Positions 9,642-17,762 of a stretch of DNA of 64,000 nucleotides are shown here, in pieces; the stretch's first letter is position 1; the number at the start of each line of letters is the position of its first letter. The stretch comes from Microvirga ossetica (lineage in GTDB: Bacteria > Pseudomonadota > Alphaproteobacteria > Rhizobiales > Beijerinckiaceae): positions 1,037,501 through 1,101,500 of the forward strand of contig NZ_CP016616.1 of the NCBI RefSeq assembly GCF_002741015.1, in the 5' to 3' direction. Position numbers and translations under genes: made by a program. The notes under the pieces were generated by a model. That model ran no database searches and was not told the origin of the DNA. It worked only from the letters and a program-made list of their open reading frames with translations.

Positions 9642-10358
9642 ATGATCGGCGCGCCATCCTCGTCGGAAACTCGCGTCATGCTCGCCTCAGCGATCGTTCC
9701 GGCCCATGCCAGGGCCGTCATCTTCGATGCCTACGGAACCTTGTTCGACGTGCATTCCGCCGTCGGCCGGCACATGGCCGCCGTCGGGCCGGATGCCGCG
9801 CGGCTCTCCGAGACCTGGCGTGCGAAGCAGCTCGAATATTCGTGGGTGCTTTCGCTGGCCGGCCGCTACGAACCGTTCTGGACCCTGACGGAACGGGCGC
9901 TCGACTACGCCTTCGCCCGGTTTCCGCAGATCGACCGGGCGATCGGGCCGCTCCTGCTCGACGCCTATCGCAGCCTCGACGCCTATCCCGATGTCGCCAA
10001 GACGCTGCAGGCCCTCAAGGCGCGAGGCCTGCGCACCGGCATCCTGTCGAACGGCGACCCCGGCATGCTGAACGCGGCGGTGGGATCAGCCGGTCTCGCC
10101 GGGGATCTCGATGCGATTCTCTCCGTCGATGCCGCGCGGGTGTTCAAGACGAGCCCGCGCACCTACGACCTCGTGCTGCGCTCCCTGCCCGTCGTCGCGA
10201 ACGAAGTCGTGTTCGTCTCCTCCAACCGCTGGGACATCGCCGGCGCGGCGGCGTTCGGATTCATCCCCGTCTGGGTCAACCGGCTCGGGCTGCCGGATGA
10301 ATACGTGGAGCTTTCACCCAGCGCGGTGATCGCATCGCTTGACGAATTGGCTCGATGA
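9642..10358 (+). CDS. Haloacid dehalogenase, type II (L-2-haloacid dehalogenase-like)
   Basis: 238 aa. HAD motif I is AVIFDAYGTLFDV (the DAYGTLFD form typical of type II 2-haloacid dehalogenases); motif II is GILSNGD; the Lys of motif III is in RVFKTSPRTYDL; motif IV is FVSSNRWDIAGA, including the SSNxWD signature of the subfamily. The enzyme would hydrolyse L-2-haloalkanoic acids to D-2-hydroxy acids, although many genomic members have unknown or promiscuous substrates. The start at 9642 has GGAG nine bases upstream; an alternative ATG lies at 9678. The gene stands alone between the kinase gene and a palindromic repeat. Confidence 0.85.
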   Translation: MIGAPSSSETRVMLASAIVPAHARAVIFDAYGTLFDVHSAVGRHMAAVGPDAARLSETWRAKQLEYSWVLSLAGRYEPFWTLTERALDYAFARFPQIDRAIGPLLLDAYRSLDAYPDVAKTLQALKARGLRTGILSNGDPGMLNAAVGSAGLAGDLDAILSVDAARVFKTSPRTYDLVLRSLPVVANEVVFVSSNRWDIAGAAAFGFIPVWVNRLGLPDEYVELSPSAVIASLDELAR

Positions 10359-10366
10359 TGCCTGCC

Positions 10367-10500
10367 GCGCCTTCACCTCTCCCCGGCGGGGAGAGGTCGA
10401 GCGCAGCGAGGGTGAGGGGGTACAGGTCCATCCGGATAAAGCTGTAACCCCTCACCCGCGCCTCCGGCGCGACCTCTCCCTCAAGGAGAGGTGAAGGCGC
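10367..10500. repeat. Palindromic intergenic repeat, family A copy 1
   Basis: Inverted ends GCGCCTTCACCTCT and AGAGGTGAAGGCGC bracket nested internal inverted repeats (TCTCCCC/GGGGAGA and GTGAGGGG/CCCCTCAC) around a centre GTACAGGTCCATCCGGA. A clearly homologous copy lies at 47997-48126 with the same centre. It lies just past the stop of the HAD gene and could act as a hairpin terminator for both convergent neighbours. No transposase is associated; this looks like a dispersed mosaic element of the REP/RIME kind. Confidence 0.85.
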
Positions 10501-10516
10501 GCCAGCTGGACAGTCC

Positions 10517-10870
10517 TCACAGATGAACACGCCGCTCAAGTTCGGCAAGAATGGTTTCCATCACGCCATCGAGATTGTCGTAAATCTCCGCATTGGCGAA
10601 GCGCATGACGTGATACCCGCAGATCTCTAAGACGCGTGTCCGCTGCTCATCCTGCCGGATTTCGCGCTCCGTTGAATGAGTAGCCCCATCGATTTCGATG
10701 ACGAGCCTCGCATCCAGGCATACGAAATCGGCGATGTACCGGTCGACAGGATGCTGGCGCCGGAACTTCCAACGCGCCAGCCTCCGGTTTCTCAAGGCCT
10801 GCCACAGCAGGTCTTCCGCGCGCGTCTGACGATGACGAAGATGCCGCGCTCTTTGAATGAACCGCTGCAT
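10517..10870 (-). CDS. DUF559 domain protein (Vsr/endonuclease-like fold)
   Basis: 117 aa. Motifs of the DUF559 family: ARHLRHRQTRAEDLLWQALR near the start, KFRRQHPVDRYIADFVC in the middle, then LVIEIDGATHSTEREIRQDEQR and RVLEICGYHVMRFANAEI. The acidic-rich IEIDG with E and Q downstream resembles the catalytic centre of very-short-patch-repair-type nucleases, so a nuclease function is plausible but unproven. The protein covers the whole domain and little else, the usual size for stand-alone members. It is transcribed leftward between a repeat element and the M20 peptidase gene, with 23 bp to the latter's stop. Confidence 0.8.
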   Translation of the reverse strand: MQRFIQRARHLRHRQTRAEDLLWQALRNRRLARWKFRRQHPVDRYIADFVCLDARLVIEIDGATHSTEREIRQDEQRTRVLEICGYHVMRFANAEIYDNLDGVMETILAELERRVHL

Positions 10871-10893
10871 CTTCGCCTCGTCCTCCTCTTACT

Positions 10894-12276
10894 TTACCGC
10901 GCCAGAGCGGCCAGGATCCGCGCCCAGGAGCGGGTGCCTTTGTGGAAGCTCTTGAGGTCGTATTTCTCGTTCGGCGAGTGGATGCGGTCGTCGTCGAGGC
11001 CGAAGCCGACGAAGAGGGTGTCGAGACCGAGCGTGCGCTTGAAATCGCCGCCGACGGGGATCGAACCGCCCATGCCGATGACGATCGGGTCCTTCTTCCA
11101 CTCGTCGTGCAGCGCGGATTTCGCGGCCGTGATCGCCGGGAAGTCGTGCGGCAGGGCAAGCGCCCGCGAGCCCTTGTGCCGGATGAACTCGACCGAGCAG
11201 TCCTCGGGAATGCGCGCGCGCACGAAGGCCTCGAAGTTCTCGGAGATCTTCGCCGGATCCTGATCGCCCACGAGGCGGAAGGAGATCTTGCAGCGCGCTT
11301 CGGCAGCGATGACGGTCTTGGTGCCCTCGCCCGTATAGCCGCCGATGATGCCGTTCACGTCGCAGGTCGGACGCGACTGGATCTGCTCGATCAGCATGCG
11401 GCCTTTCTCGCCGGCGGAATGCTTCAGGCCGACCTGGCCGAGGAATTCCTCTTCCGTCAGGTTGAGGCCCTTCCATTGCTCCAGAACCTGCGTCGGGGTC
11501 TCAGGGACGCCCTCGTAGAAATCCTGAATCGTGATGCGGCCGTTGTCGTCGTGGATCGCCGCGATGATCTTCGACAGCACATGGATCGGATTGCGCGCCG
11601 CGCCACCGAAGGAGCCGGAATGCAGGTCGCGATCGGCGCAGCGCACGATCACTTCCTCATAGACCATGCCGCGCAAGGAAGAGGTGATGCCGGGCGTGTC
11701 CTGGTCCCACATGCCGGTGTCGCAGACGAGGGCCACGTCGGCCTTCAGCTCGTCCTTGTTGGCGAGGATGAACTCGGGGAGAAGCTTCGATCCGTCCTCT
11801 TCCGCGCCCTCGACGAGGAAGGTGATGGTGATCGGCAGCGAGCCCGTCTCGGCCTTCCAGGCGCGGCAGGCCTCGACGAAGGTCATCACCTGGCCCTTGT
11901 CGTCGGCGGCGCCGCGGGCGCTGATGGCCTTGCGGCCGTCGGGCAGTGTGATGAGGCGCGGCTCGAAGGGCGGGCGCTCCCATAGGTTCAGCGGATCGAC
12001 CGGCTGCACGTCGTAATGCCCGTAGAAGAGCACGTGAAGCTTCTCGTCGCCACTGGCATGGCCGAGCACCACCGGATGCCCGCCCGTCTCGCGCAAGGAC
12101 GCCTCGATGCCGATGCTCTTCAGCTCGTCGACCAGCCATTGCCCGGCGTTGCGGCAATGATCCTTATAGGCGGGATCGGTGGAGATGGAGGGAATTGTCA
12201 GCCACTGGAACAGCCGTTCGAGGGACGAATCGAGATCGGCGTCGATCCGTTGCAGGACTTGGTCGAGTTGGGACAT
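10894..12276 (-). CDS. M20-family dipeptidase/carboxypeptidase
   Basis: 460 aa, the usual length for this subgroup. Metal ligands and catalytic residues of M20 metallopeptidases are in place: His and Asp in FYGHYDVQPVDP, Asp in GAADDKGQ, catalytic and bridging Glu in LVEGAEEDGS, Asp in VCDTGMWDQDTPG, and the C-terminal His in KSFHKGTRSWA. A dimerisation (lid) domain occupies roughly residues 190-340 and includes RDLHSGSFGG. It should hydrolyse dipeptides or similar amides in the cytoplasm with two zinc ions. The start at 12276 (MSQLDQ) is preferred; the longer frame to 12324 has no ribosome site. It is a single gene, with the GNAT gene 87 bp upstream on the same strand. Confidence 0.9.
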   Translation of the reverse strand: MSQLDQVLQRIDADLDSSLERLFQWLTIPSISTDPAYKDHCRNAGQWLVDELKSIGIEASLRETGGHPVVLGHASGDEKLHVLFYGHYDVQPVDPLNLWERPPFEPRLITLPDGRKAISARGAADDKGQVMTFVEACRAWKAETGSLPITITFLVEGAEEDGSKLLPEFILANKDELKADVALVCDTGMWDQDTPGITSSLRGMVYEEVIVRCADRDLHSGSFGGAARNPIHVLSKIIAAIHDDNGRITIQDFYEGVPETPTQVLEQWKGLNLTEEEFLGQVGLKHSAGEKGRMLIEQIQSRPTCDVNGIIGGYTGEGTKTVIAAEARCKISFRLVGDQDPAKISENFEAFVRARIPEDCSVEFIRHKGSRALALPHDFPAITAAKSALHDEWKKDPIVIGMGGSIPVGGDFKRTLGLDTLFVGFGLDDDRIHSPNEKYDLKSFHKGTRSWARILAALAR

Positions 12277-12362
12277 GGGGAATATCTGCCTTGTAGACGT
12301 GGTCGACCCAAGACCTACCCTCATCTCCCGGGTGATCGCAAGTATGAGGTTTCGACGCGGGT

Positions 12363-12818
12363 TTAGGGGGCCAGCGCTTTCGTCATGTAGACGCGCCGAA
12401 ACCCCTTCTCCTCGCCGCGATGGGTTTCGACGAATCCCAGACGCTCGTAGAGACCGACGTTCTCGATCATGGCCTCGTTCGTGTAGAGCCGGATGGCCTT
12501 GAACCCGCGTTCGCGGGCGACCCGCTCGGCAAAGGCTATCAGCGCACGCCCGTACCCGCGTCCGTGCCGATCCGGATGGACGGCCACATTGTCGAGAAGC
12601 ATGGCGCCGTCGTCGGGCAGGAGAACGAGGATTCCAACAACCTCATTCTCGGCGACGAGCACATGGACGCGCCGCTCCGAGATGAGAGCGGAATAGTCGT
12701 CGAGCATCGGTCCGGGCTTCTGCCCGACGAGCGGGATGTATCGTGAATAGGCGGCCCGGACGATGGCTTCGACGGCGGGAAGATCCCGAGCATATGCGAG
12801 GCGAATATTCTGCATCAT
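12363..12818 (-). CDS. GNAT-family N-acetyltransferase
   Basis: About 150 aa, a single Gcn5-related acetyltransferase domain. The acetyl-CoA loop is seen as HPDRHGRGYGRALI (Q/RxxGxG/A pattern), followed by the amphipathic helix FAERVARERGF and the strand KAIRLYTNEAM with the terminal YERLGFVE. The ATG at 12818 or 12815 is likely; a GTG at 12824 is in frame. The acceptor substrate cannot be told from sequence. It follows the HerA-like gene on the same strand (stop-to-start gap 26 bp), so co-transcription is likely. Confidence 0.85.
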   Translation of the reverse strand: MMQNIRLAYARDLPAVEAIVRAAYSRYIPLVGQKPGPMLDDYSALISERRVHVLVAENEVVGILVLLPDDGAMLLDNVAVHPDRHGRGYGRALIAFAERVARERGFKAIRLYTNEAMIENVGLYERLGFVETHRGEEKGFRRVYMTKALAP

Positions 12819-12844
12819 CGACACCCGGCGATATCGGCCGACGA

Positions 12845-14386
12845 TTACCGCCTCAACAACCCGCCCAGGGTCCCGCGCACGATGGCGCGGCCGATGGAGC
12901 TGCCCTGACGCCCACCGATGGACTTGCCGATCTCGGCCGCGAGATTGCCCACCGTCTGGTTGACGATGGTTCGGGTCACCTCCCGCGTCACCCGCTGGGT
13001 GGTCGTCATCGAGCCCTTGCGCTGGCCGGTGGTTCCGAAGAGGCCGCCGAGCATGTCGAGGATGCCGCCGCCCCCCTCCGCAGCCTTCGCCTCGTCCGCC
13101 GCCTGTTGGGCGCGCTTGGCGAGCATCTCGTAGGCCGATTCGGGATCGACCGGCTGATCGTATTTCCCCTTCAGGATGCTCGATGCCACGATCTGCTGGC
13201 GCTGCGACAATTCGATGGGTCCTACTTGCGCCATAGGCGGGGCGATGAGCGTGCGCTCCACCATGGAGGGCGCGCCCTTGCCCTCGAGGGTCGATACCAG
13301 AGCCTCGCCGACGCCGAGTTCGGTGATGGCCTTTTCGGTGTCGAAGGCCGGGTTCTGCCGGAAGGTCTGCGCCGCCACGCGCACCGCCTTCTGCTCGCGC
13401 GGGGTATAGGCGCGAAGCGCATGCTGCACCCGGTTGCCGAGCTGCGCCAGCACGCTCTCGGGAATATCGACCGGGTTCTGCGTAATGAAATAGACGCCGA
13501 CGCCTTTCGAGCGGATCAGGCGAACGACGCGCTCCACGGTTTCGACCAGGGCCTTCGGCGCATCGTTGAAGAGAAGATGCGCCTCGTCGAAGAAGAACAC
13601 GATCTTGGGCTGATCGAGATCGCCGACCTCCGGCAGTTCCTCGAACAGCTCGGACATGAGCCAGAGCAGGAACGTGGCGTAGAGGCGCGGATTGCTCATC
13701 AGCCTGTCCGCCGCCAGGATATTCACCACGCCGCGTCCGTCGCGGTCCGTGCGCATCAAATCCTTGATGTCGAGCGCAGGCTCGCCGAGAAACTCGTCGC
13801 CCTGCTGGTTCTCCAGCACGAGGAGCTGACGCTGGATCGTGCCGATGGTGGCTTTCGAGACGTTGCCATATGTCGTCGTGAGCTGGCCGGCATTGTCGGA
13901 GATGAGCTGCAGCAGCGCGCGCAGATCCTTCAGGTCGAGCAGCAGCAGACCCTGCTCGTCGGCGATGCGGAAGGCGATGTTGAGCACGCCTTCCTGCGTG
14001 TCGTTGAGATCGAGCAGGCGCGAAAGCAGCAACGGTCCCATCTCCGAGATGGTTGCGCGCACCCGGTGCCCCTGCTCGCCGAAGAGGTCCCAGAACACGA
14101 CGGGGAATTTATCCGGCACGTAGTCGATGCCGATCTCCTTCGCGCGCTTGACCAGCGGCTCCTTGCCGTTGCCGGGCGCCGCCATGCCGGAGAGATCACC
14201 CTTGATGTCGGCGGCGAAGACCGGAACGCCCGCGTTGGAGAAACCTTCGGCCAGCACCTGCAGCGACACGGTCTTGCCGGTGCCGGTCGCGCCGGTCACG
14301 AGGCCGTGGCGGTTGGCGAGCCGCAGCTCCAGATATTCCGGCTTGGTGCTCTTGCCGATGAAGATCTTCCCGTCTTGGAGCATCAT
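12845..14386 (-). CDS. HerA-like helicase/ATPase, DUF853 family (YjgR-like)
   Basis: 513 aa. Walker A is [16 protein letters not shown] near residue 30; Walker B is [13 protein letters not shown] at about residues 250-262; further family segments are [44 protein letters not shown] (shown in part: [14 protein letters not shown]) and the C-terminal [18 protein letters not shown]. These define the DUF853 branch of HerA/FtsK-type ATPases. The cellular role is unknown; DNA translocation is inferred from the fold. Start: two successive ATG codons at 14386 and 14383 directly follow CTGGAGGAC, so the second has ideal spacing; the longer GTG frame to 14437 is unsupported. It is divergent from the DUF2267-like gene. 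Confidence 0.88.
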   Translation of the reverse strand: MMLQDGKIFIGKSTKPEYLELRLANRHGLVTGATGTGKTVSLQVLAEGFSNAGVPVFAADIKGDLSGMAAPGNGKEPLVKRAKEIGIDYVPDKFPVVFWDLFGEQGHRVRATISEMGPLLLSRLLDLNDTQEGVLNIAFRIADEQGLLLLDLKDLRALLQLISDNAGQLTTTYGNVSKATIGTIQRQLLVLENQQGDEFLGEPALDIKDLMRTDRDGRGVVNILAADRLMSNPRLYATFLLWLMSELFEELPEVGDLDQPKIVFFFDEAHLLFNDAPKALVETVERVVRLIRSKGVGVYFITQNPVDIPESVLAQLGNRVQHALRAYTPREQKAVRVAAQTFRQNPAFDTEKAITELGVGEALVSTLEGKGAPSMVERTLIAPPMAQVGPIELSQRQQIVASSILKGKYDQPVDPESAYEMLAKRAQQAADEAKAAEGGGGILDMLGGLFGTTGQRKGSMTTTQRVTREVTRTIVNQTVGNLAAEIGKSIGGRQGSSIGRAIVRGTLGGLLRR

Positions 14387-14504
14387 GTCCTCCAGCTTCC
14401 ACCAATGGATCTTAGAAGCGTTGCCGCGAGTTTCCACTCTCGGATTTCTTGATTTAATAGTTTAGCTGTGAACTATCAGCCCATTCCAGCCTCAGGAGAA
14501 TCAG

Positions 14505-14888
14505 ATGGAAGAGCTCATCGCCCGCGTGACGCAGAAGACCGGCCTTGAACAGGCAACCGCTCGGAAGGCCATCGGCATCATCCTGGGCTATCTCCAGAAG
14601 GAAGGGCCGCAGGCCGAAGTCAACCAGCTGATTGCGGCGCTGCCCGGCGCCCAGGAGGCGATCGAGGAATCGAAGGCCGGCGGCAACGGCGGCGGCCTCA
14701 TGGGCACGATGGGCTCGATGGGCGGCGGCGTGATGGCGCTCGGCGGCCAGCTCATGGGCGTCGGCGTCTCCATGGGCCAGATGCAGCCCCTCGGCAAGGA
14801 ACTCTTCGCCTATGGCCGCGAGAAGGCGGGCGAGGACGTGATGGGCCCCATCGTCGGCTCGATCCCGGGGCTTTCGCAGTTCGTTTGA
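14505..14888 (+). CDS. Small DUF2267-like protein, Gly/Met-rich
   Basis: 127 aa, preceded by CAGGAG with good spacing. Residues 1-55 (LIARVTQKTGLEQATARKAI, then LQKEGP and LPGAQEAI) resemble the repeated helical unit of DUF2267/DUF2780-type small proteins. Residues 60-95 are an unusual glycine- and methionine-rich run (GGGLMGTMGSMGGG). The C-terminal part is short and helical. There is no signal peptide or clear membrane helix. The function is unknown. It is divergent from the HerA-like gene and followed by a palindromic repeat. Confidence 0.7.
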   Translation: MEELIARVTQKTGLEQATARKAIGIILGYLQKEGPQAEVNQLIAALPGAQEAIEESKAGGNGGGLMGTMGSMGGGVMALGGQLMGVGVSMGQMQPLGKELFAYGREKAGEDVMGPIVGSIPGLSQFV

Positions 14889-14900
14889 GCACCAAAGCTC

Positions 14901-14999
14901 GTCATCCCGGGGCTGCGCAGCAGAACCCGGGATCGGTTTCAGAACGAAATTCAACGTTCTGCGAACGATCCCGGATCGGCTTCGCCGTCTGGGATGACG
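14901..14999. repeat. Palindromic intergenic repeat, family B
   Basis: Outer inverted ends CGTCATCCCGG and CTGGGATGACG enclose CCCGGGATCGG/GATCCCGGATCGG and an inner inverted repeat AGAACG/CGTTCT at 14941-14960. It lies between the stop of the DUF2267-like gene and the mutA start. This is the widespread alphaproteobacterial CGTCATCCCGG style of dispersed element. It may act as a terminator or mRNA stabiliser. Confidence 0.75.
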
Positions 15000-15095
15000 C
15001 TGTCTCCCGCCCCATCGTCCTTTAGGGCATTCCCACCGCCGGCCGGACCCGGTATCGTCCCGCAAAATTTCCGCTGCTGCCGGACGAGAACTTCC

Positions 15096-17042
15096 ATGGA
15101 CGACCTCAACCTAGCCTCCGACTTTCCCCAGGCGACCCGCGAGCAATGGCTCGAGCGCGTCGAGGGCGTGCTCAAGGGCGCGGACTTCCGGAAGAAGCTC
15201 GTCGCCCGCACGCATGACGGCATCGAGATCCAGCCGCTCTACCCGAAGGCGGAAGGATCTGCGCCAGTTGCGCGCGAGCAGGCCGGGCGCTGGCGCGTGT
15301 CGCAGCGGATCGATCATCCCGAGCCGGCGAAGGCGAACGAGCTCGCGCTTCTCGATCTCGAAGGCGGTGCCGATTGCCTCAATCTCATTCTCGCCGGTGC
15401 GCCCTCGGCACGCGGTTTCGGTGTTGGGGTCGACAATGTCGAGGACCTCGACCGGACGCTCTCCGGCGTGATGCTCGATCTCATTGCCCTCAAGATCGAA
15501 ACCGCTCCTTTCATGGGGCGGCTCGTCGCTGAAAAAGTCTCCGCGCTCGTCAAGCGCCGCGGGCTGGACCCGGCCTCGCTCGCCATCGATTTCGGTCTCG
15601 ATCCGCTGGGAGATATCGCCAGAACCGGGCAGATCGTTCTCCCCTGGACAGAGCTGTCGCAGCGTGTCGCGAACACGGTCTCGACCTTACAGGATCAGGG
15701 TTTCAAAGGGCCGATGCTGCGGATCGATGCACGTGCCTTTCACGAGGCCGGAGCCGGCGAAGCCCAGGAGCTCGCGGCGGCGCTTGCCGTCGGCGTGGCC
15801 TATCTTCGTACTCTGGAGGCTCATGGCCATTCGCTCGAGAGCGCTCGCGATCTGCTCTCCTTCCTGCTCGTGGCCGATGCGGGCGAGTTCCTGAGCGTGG
15901 CGAAGCTGCGCGCCATGCGCCGCCTCTGGGCGCGGATCGAGCAGGCCTGCGGCCTGGAGCCGAAGCCGATCCGCCTGCATGCGGAAACGGCCTGGCGCAT
16001 GACCACCCGGCGCGATCCGTGGGTGAACATGCTGCGCACCACCGTCGCGGCCTTCTCCGCCGGCATCGGCGGCGCAGACGGGATCACAGTGCTGCCGTTC
16101 ACGGCGGCGCTCGGCCTGCCCGATGCATTCGCCCGCCGCATCGCGCGCAACACGCAGCTGATCCTGCTCGACGAATCCAACCTCGCCCGCGTGGCCGATC
16201 CGGCGGCCGGTGCGGGCGGCTTCGAGGCGCTGACCGATGCGCTCTGCGAGAAAGCCTGGGCGCTGTTCCAGGAGATCGAGCGCGAGGGCGGGATTCTGGA
16301 GAGCCTGAAAGGCGACAAGCTCCAGGCCCGCATTGCCGCCGTGCGGGCGCAGCGCGAGAAGGCCGCCGCCACCCGCAAGGAGCCGATCACCGGCACGAGC
16401 GAGTTTCCGAATATCGGCGAGGCTGAGGTGAGCGTGCTGTTTGCAGCTCCGAACGAGCTCTCCTCCCCCTTGTGGGGAGGAGATGGAGGTGGGGGTGTGA
16501 GCGATAGCCTATCAGGCTCAGGCGCCAACACCCCCACCCCTACCCCTCCCCACAAGGGGGAGGGGAAGCTCACCATCGCTCCCCTGCCCTCCATCCGGAC
16601 GGCAGAGCCTTTCGAGCGCCTGCGCGATCGCGCGGATGCCCATTTCGCAAAGACCGGCACCCGGCCAAGGATCTTCCTCGCCAATCTCGGCCCGATCGCG
16701 GCCTTCACGGCGCGCTCCACCTTCGCCAAGAATTTCTTCGAGGCCGGAGGAATAGAAGCTATCACGAACGATGGATTTTCGGACCAGGGCAAGCTTCGCC
16801 AAGCCTATCTCGACAGCAAAGCCAAGCTTTGCTGCATCTGTTCGACGGATGAGATTTACGAAAATCATGCAGTCGAGACTACCGAAACCCTGCGATCTTC
16901 GGGATCGACGCTCGTCTATCTGGCGGGGCGCCAGGGTAACCATGAAGATGCATGGAAAGGCGCCGGTATCACCACTTTCATTTTCGCCGGGTGCGACACC
17001 CTCAAGGTTCTGAGTCAGGCTCTCGACGAGGCCTGCGCTTAG
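15096..17042 (+). CDS. mutA: Methylmalonyl-CoA mutase, small subunit
   Basis: 648 aa from the ATG at 15096 (MDDLNLASDFP); the longer frame from 14994 runs through the repeat and lacks a ribosome site. The first 450 or so residues are the TIM-barrel homologue of the catalytic subunit (WRMTTRRDPWVNMLRTTVAA, RNTQLILLDESNLARVADPA). The C-terminal 180 residues are the degenerate B12-binding-like domain (RPRIFLANLGPIAAFTARS), lacking the DxHxxG cobalamin motif as expected for the non-catalytic subunit. It pairs with mutB to interconvert (R)-methylmalonyl-CoA and succinyl-CoA in propionate and branched-chain catabolism or the ethylmalonyl-CoA pathway. Oddity: residues 454-492 are encoded by a palindromic repeat inserted in frame (16455-16571). 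A small secreted-protein gene separates it from mutB. Confidence 0.93.
   Translation: MDDLNLASDFPQATREQWLERVEGVLKGADFRKKLVARTHDGIEIQPLYPKAEGSAPVAREQAGRWRVSQRIDHPEPAKANELALLDLEGGADCLNLILAGAPSARGFGVGVDNVEDLDRTLSGVMLDLIALKIETAPFMGRLVAEKVSALVKRRGLDPASLAIDFGLDPLGDIARTGQIVLPWTELSQRVANTVSTLQDQGFKGPMLRIDARAFHEAGAGEAQELAAALAVGVAYLRTLEAHGHSLESARDLLSFLLVADAGEFLSVAKLRAMRRLWARIEQACGLEPKPIRLHAETAWRMTTRRDPWVNMLRTTVAAFSAGIGGADGITVLPFTAALGLPDAFARRIARNTQLILLDESNLARVADPAAGAGGFEALTDALCEKAWALFQEIEREGGILESLKGDKLQARIAAVRAQREKAAATRKEPITGTSEFPNIGEAEVSVLFAAPNELSSPLWGGDGGGGVSDSLSGSGANTPTPTPPHKGEGKLTIAPLPSIRTAEPFERLRDRADAHFAKTGTRPRIFLANLGPIAAFTARSTFAKNFFEAGGIEAITNDGFSDQGKLRQAYLDSKAKLCCICSTDEIYENHAVETTETLRSSGSTLVYLAGRQGNHEDAWKGAGITTFIFAGCDTLKVLSQALDEACA
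16455..16571. repeat. In-frame palindromic repeat inside mutA
   Basis: The element is exactly 117 bp (39 codons) and starts on a codon boundary. Its two arms (CTCCTCCCCCTTGTGGGGAG and CTCCCCACAAGGGGGAGG, extended by GGTGGGGGTGT and ACACCCCCACC) are long imperfect inverted repeats around a spacer GCGATAGCCTATCAGGCTCA. It encodes a low-complexity Ser/Gly/Pro/Thr linker (GGDGGGGVSD, then TPTPTPPHKG) with no counterpart expected in this enzyme. A related half element lies between genes at 48128-48192. Confidence 0.85.
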
Positions 17043-17121
17043 GATTGACTTCCGCGCCGCCCGCCGATCTCGGCATCCGGAACGGCGTTGCGTGGCTCAC
17101 CCAAAGCCGAAAGGCGGTCCA

Positions 17122-17147
17122 GGAACTCCGCCCGAAAACCTCACGTT
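17122..17147 (+). promoter_or_regulatory. Candidate EcfG (general stress) promoter
   Basis: GGAAC at 17122-17126, 17-bp spacer, CGTT at 17144-17147: an exact match to the alphaproteobacterial EcfG consensus. The predicted start of transcription near 17154 is about 30 bp before the ATG at 17184. Confidence 0.6.
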
Positions 17148-17183
17148 GGTTCTGCCCGACATCAGAAGTTTTTGGAGCGTTCG

Positions 17184-17606
17184 ATGCGAGTGATGCCCTG
17201 GCTGGGCGCGGCCTTCGCGGCATCCTGCCTTCTTCCGCCTCAGGCTCAGGCCCAGACGAACCGCTTCGACGGCAACTGGAGCGTGGAGGTGGTCACCGAG
17301 CAGGGAGCCTGCGACAGGGCCTATCGCTATGCCGTCATCGTCCAGAACGGCCGCGCCCGCTACGGCGGCCCGGAGAACTTCAACGTGAACGGTCAGGTCA
17401 GCCCGAACGGCTCCGTCTCGGCCAGCATCTCGCGCGGCCAGGACCGTGCCAACGTCTCCGGCCGGCTGTCCGGCGCGACGGGACGGGGCACCTGGTCGAC
17501 CTCAGGCGGACGGGTTTGCTCGGGCTACTGGAGTGCGGAGAAGGGGGGTGATGAAACTGTGTCATTCCCGGCCGGAGCGTCAGCGGAGGGGAAGGGAACC
17601 CAATAG
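17184..17606 (+). CDS. Small secreted protein of unknown function
   Basis: 140 aa. The ATG at 17184 has GGAG seven bases upstream. Residues 1-24 form a signal peptide (GAAFAASCLLPPQAQAQ). The mature protein begins FDGNWSVEVVTEQGACDRAYRY and ends around GRVCSGYWSAE, a small beta-rich domain with two conserved-looking cysteines that could form a disulphide in the periplasm; similar short exported proteins are common in Hyphomicrobiales. The last 15 or so codons lie inside the palindromic repeat starting near 17558, so the C-terminal tail (VSFPAGASAEGKGTQ) is probably repeat-derived. A candidate EcfG promoter precedes it, suggesting stress induction independent of its mutA and mutB neighbours. 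Confidence 0.7.
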   Translation: MRVMPWLGAAFAASCLLPPQAQAQTNRFDGNWSVEVVTEQGACDRAYRYAVIVQNGRARYGGPENFNVNGQVSPNGSVSASISRGQDRANVSGRLSGATGRGTWSTSGGRVCSGYWSAEKGGDETVSFPAGASAEGKGTQ

Positions 17607-17662
17607 CACTGCGCTTGGTCGTAGATCCCCTTCCCGGCCTTCGGCCGCCGGGGATGACATTG
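17558..17662. repeat. Palindromic repeat overlapping the end of the secreted-protein gene
   Basis: Inverted ends TGTCATTCCCGGCCGG and CCGGGGATGACA, with internal GGAGGGGAAGGGAACC against GGTCGTAGATCCCCTTCC. The left half overlaps the last codons and stop (17604-17606) of the upstream gene; the right half is intergenic before mutB. Confidence 0.7.
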
Positions 17663-17762
17663 GAGACCCTCCAACCATGCGCCGATAGCATCCCGCCGCC
17701 CGATGCCCTAAAATGAGGCCATCGACTTTGTCTTATCCGTCGAGGGCACCCGTTCCAAGGCC

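Noticed and set aside
12743..14452. 569-codon plus-strand frame opposite the HerA-like gene
   Set aside because: Antisense to a gene with intact Walker motifs; the peptide is Arg/Asp/His-rich as expected of a shadow frame.
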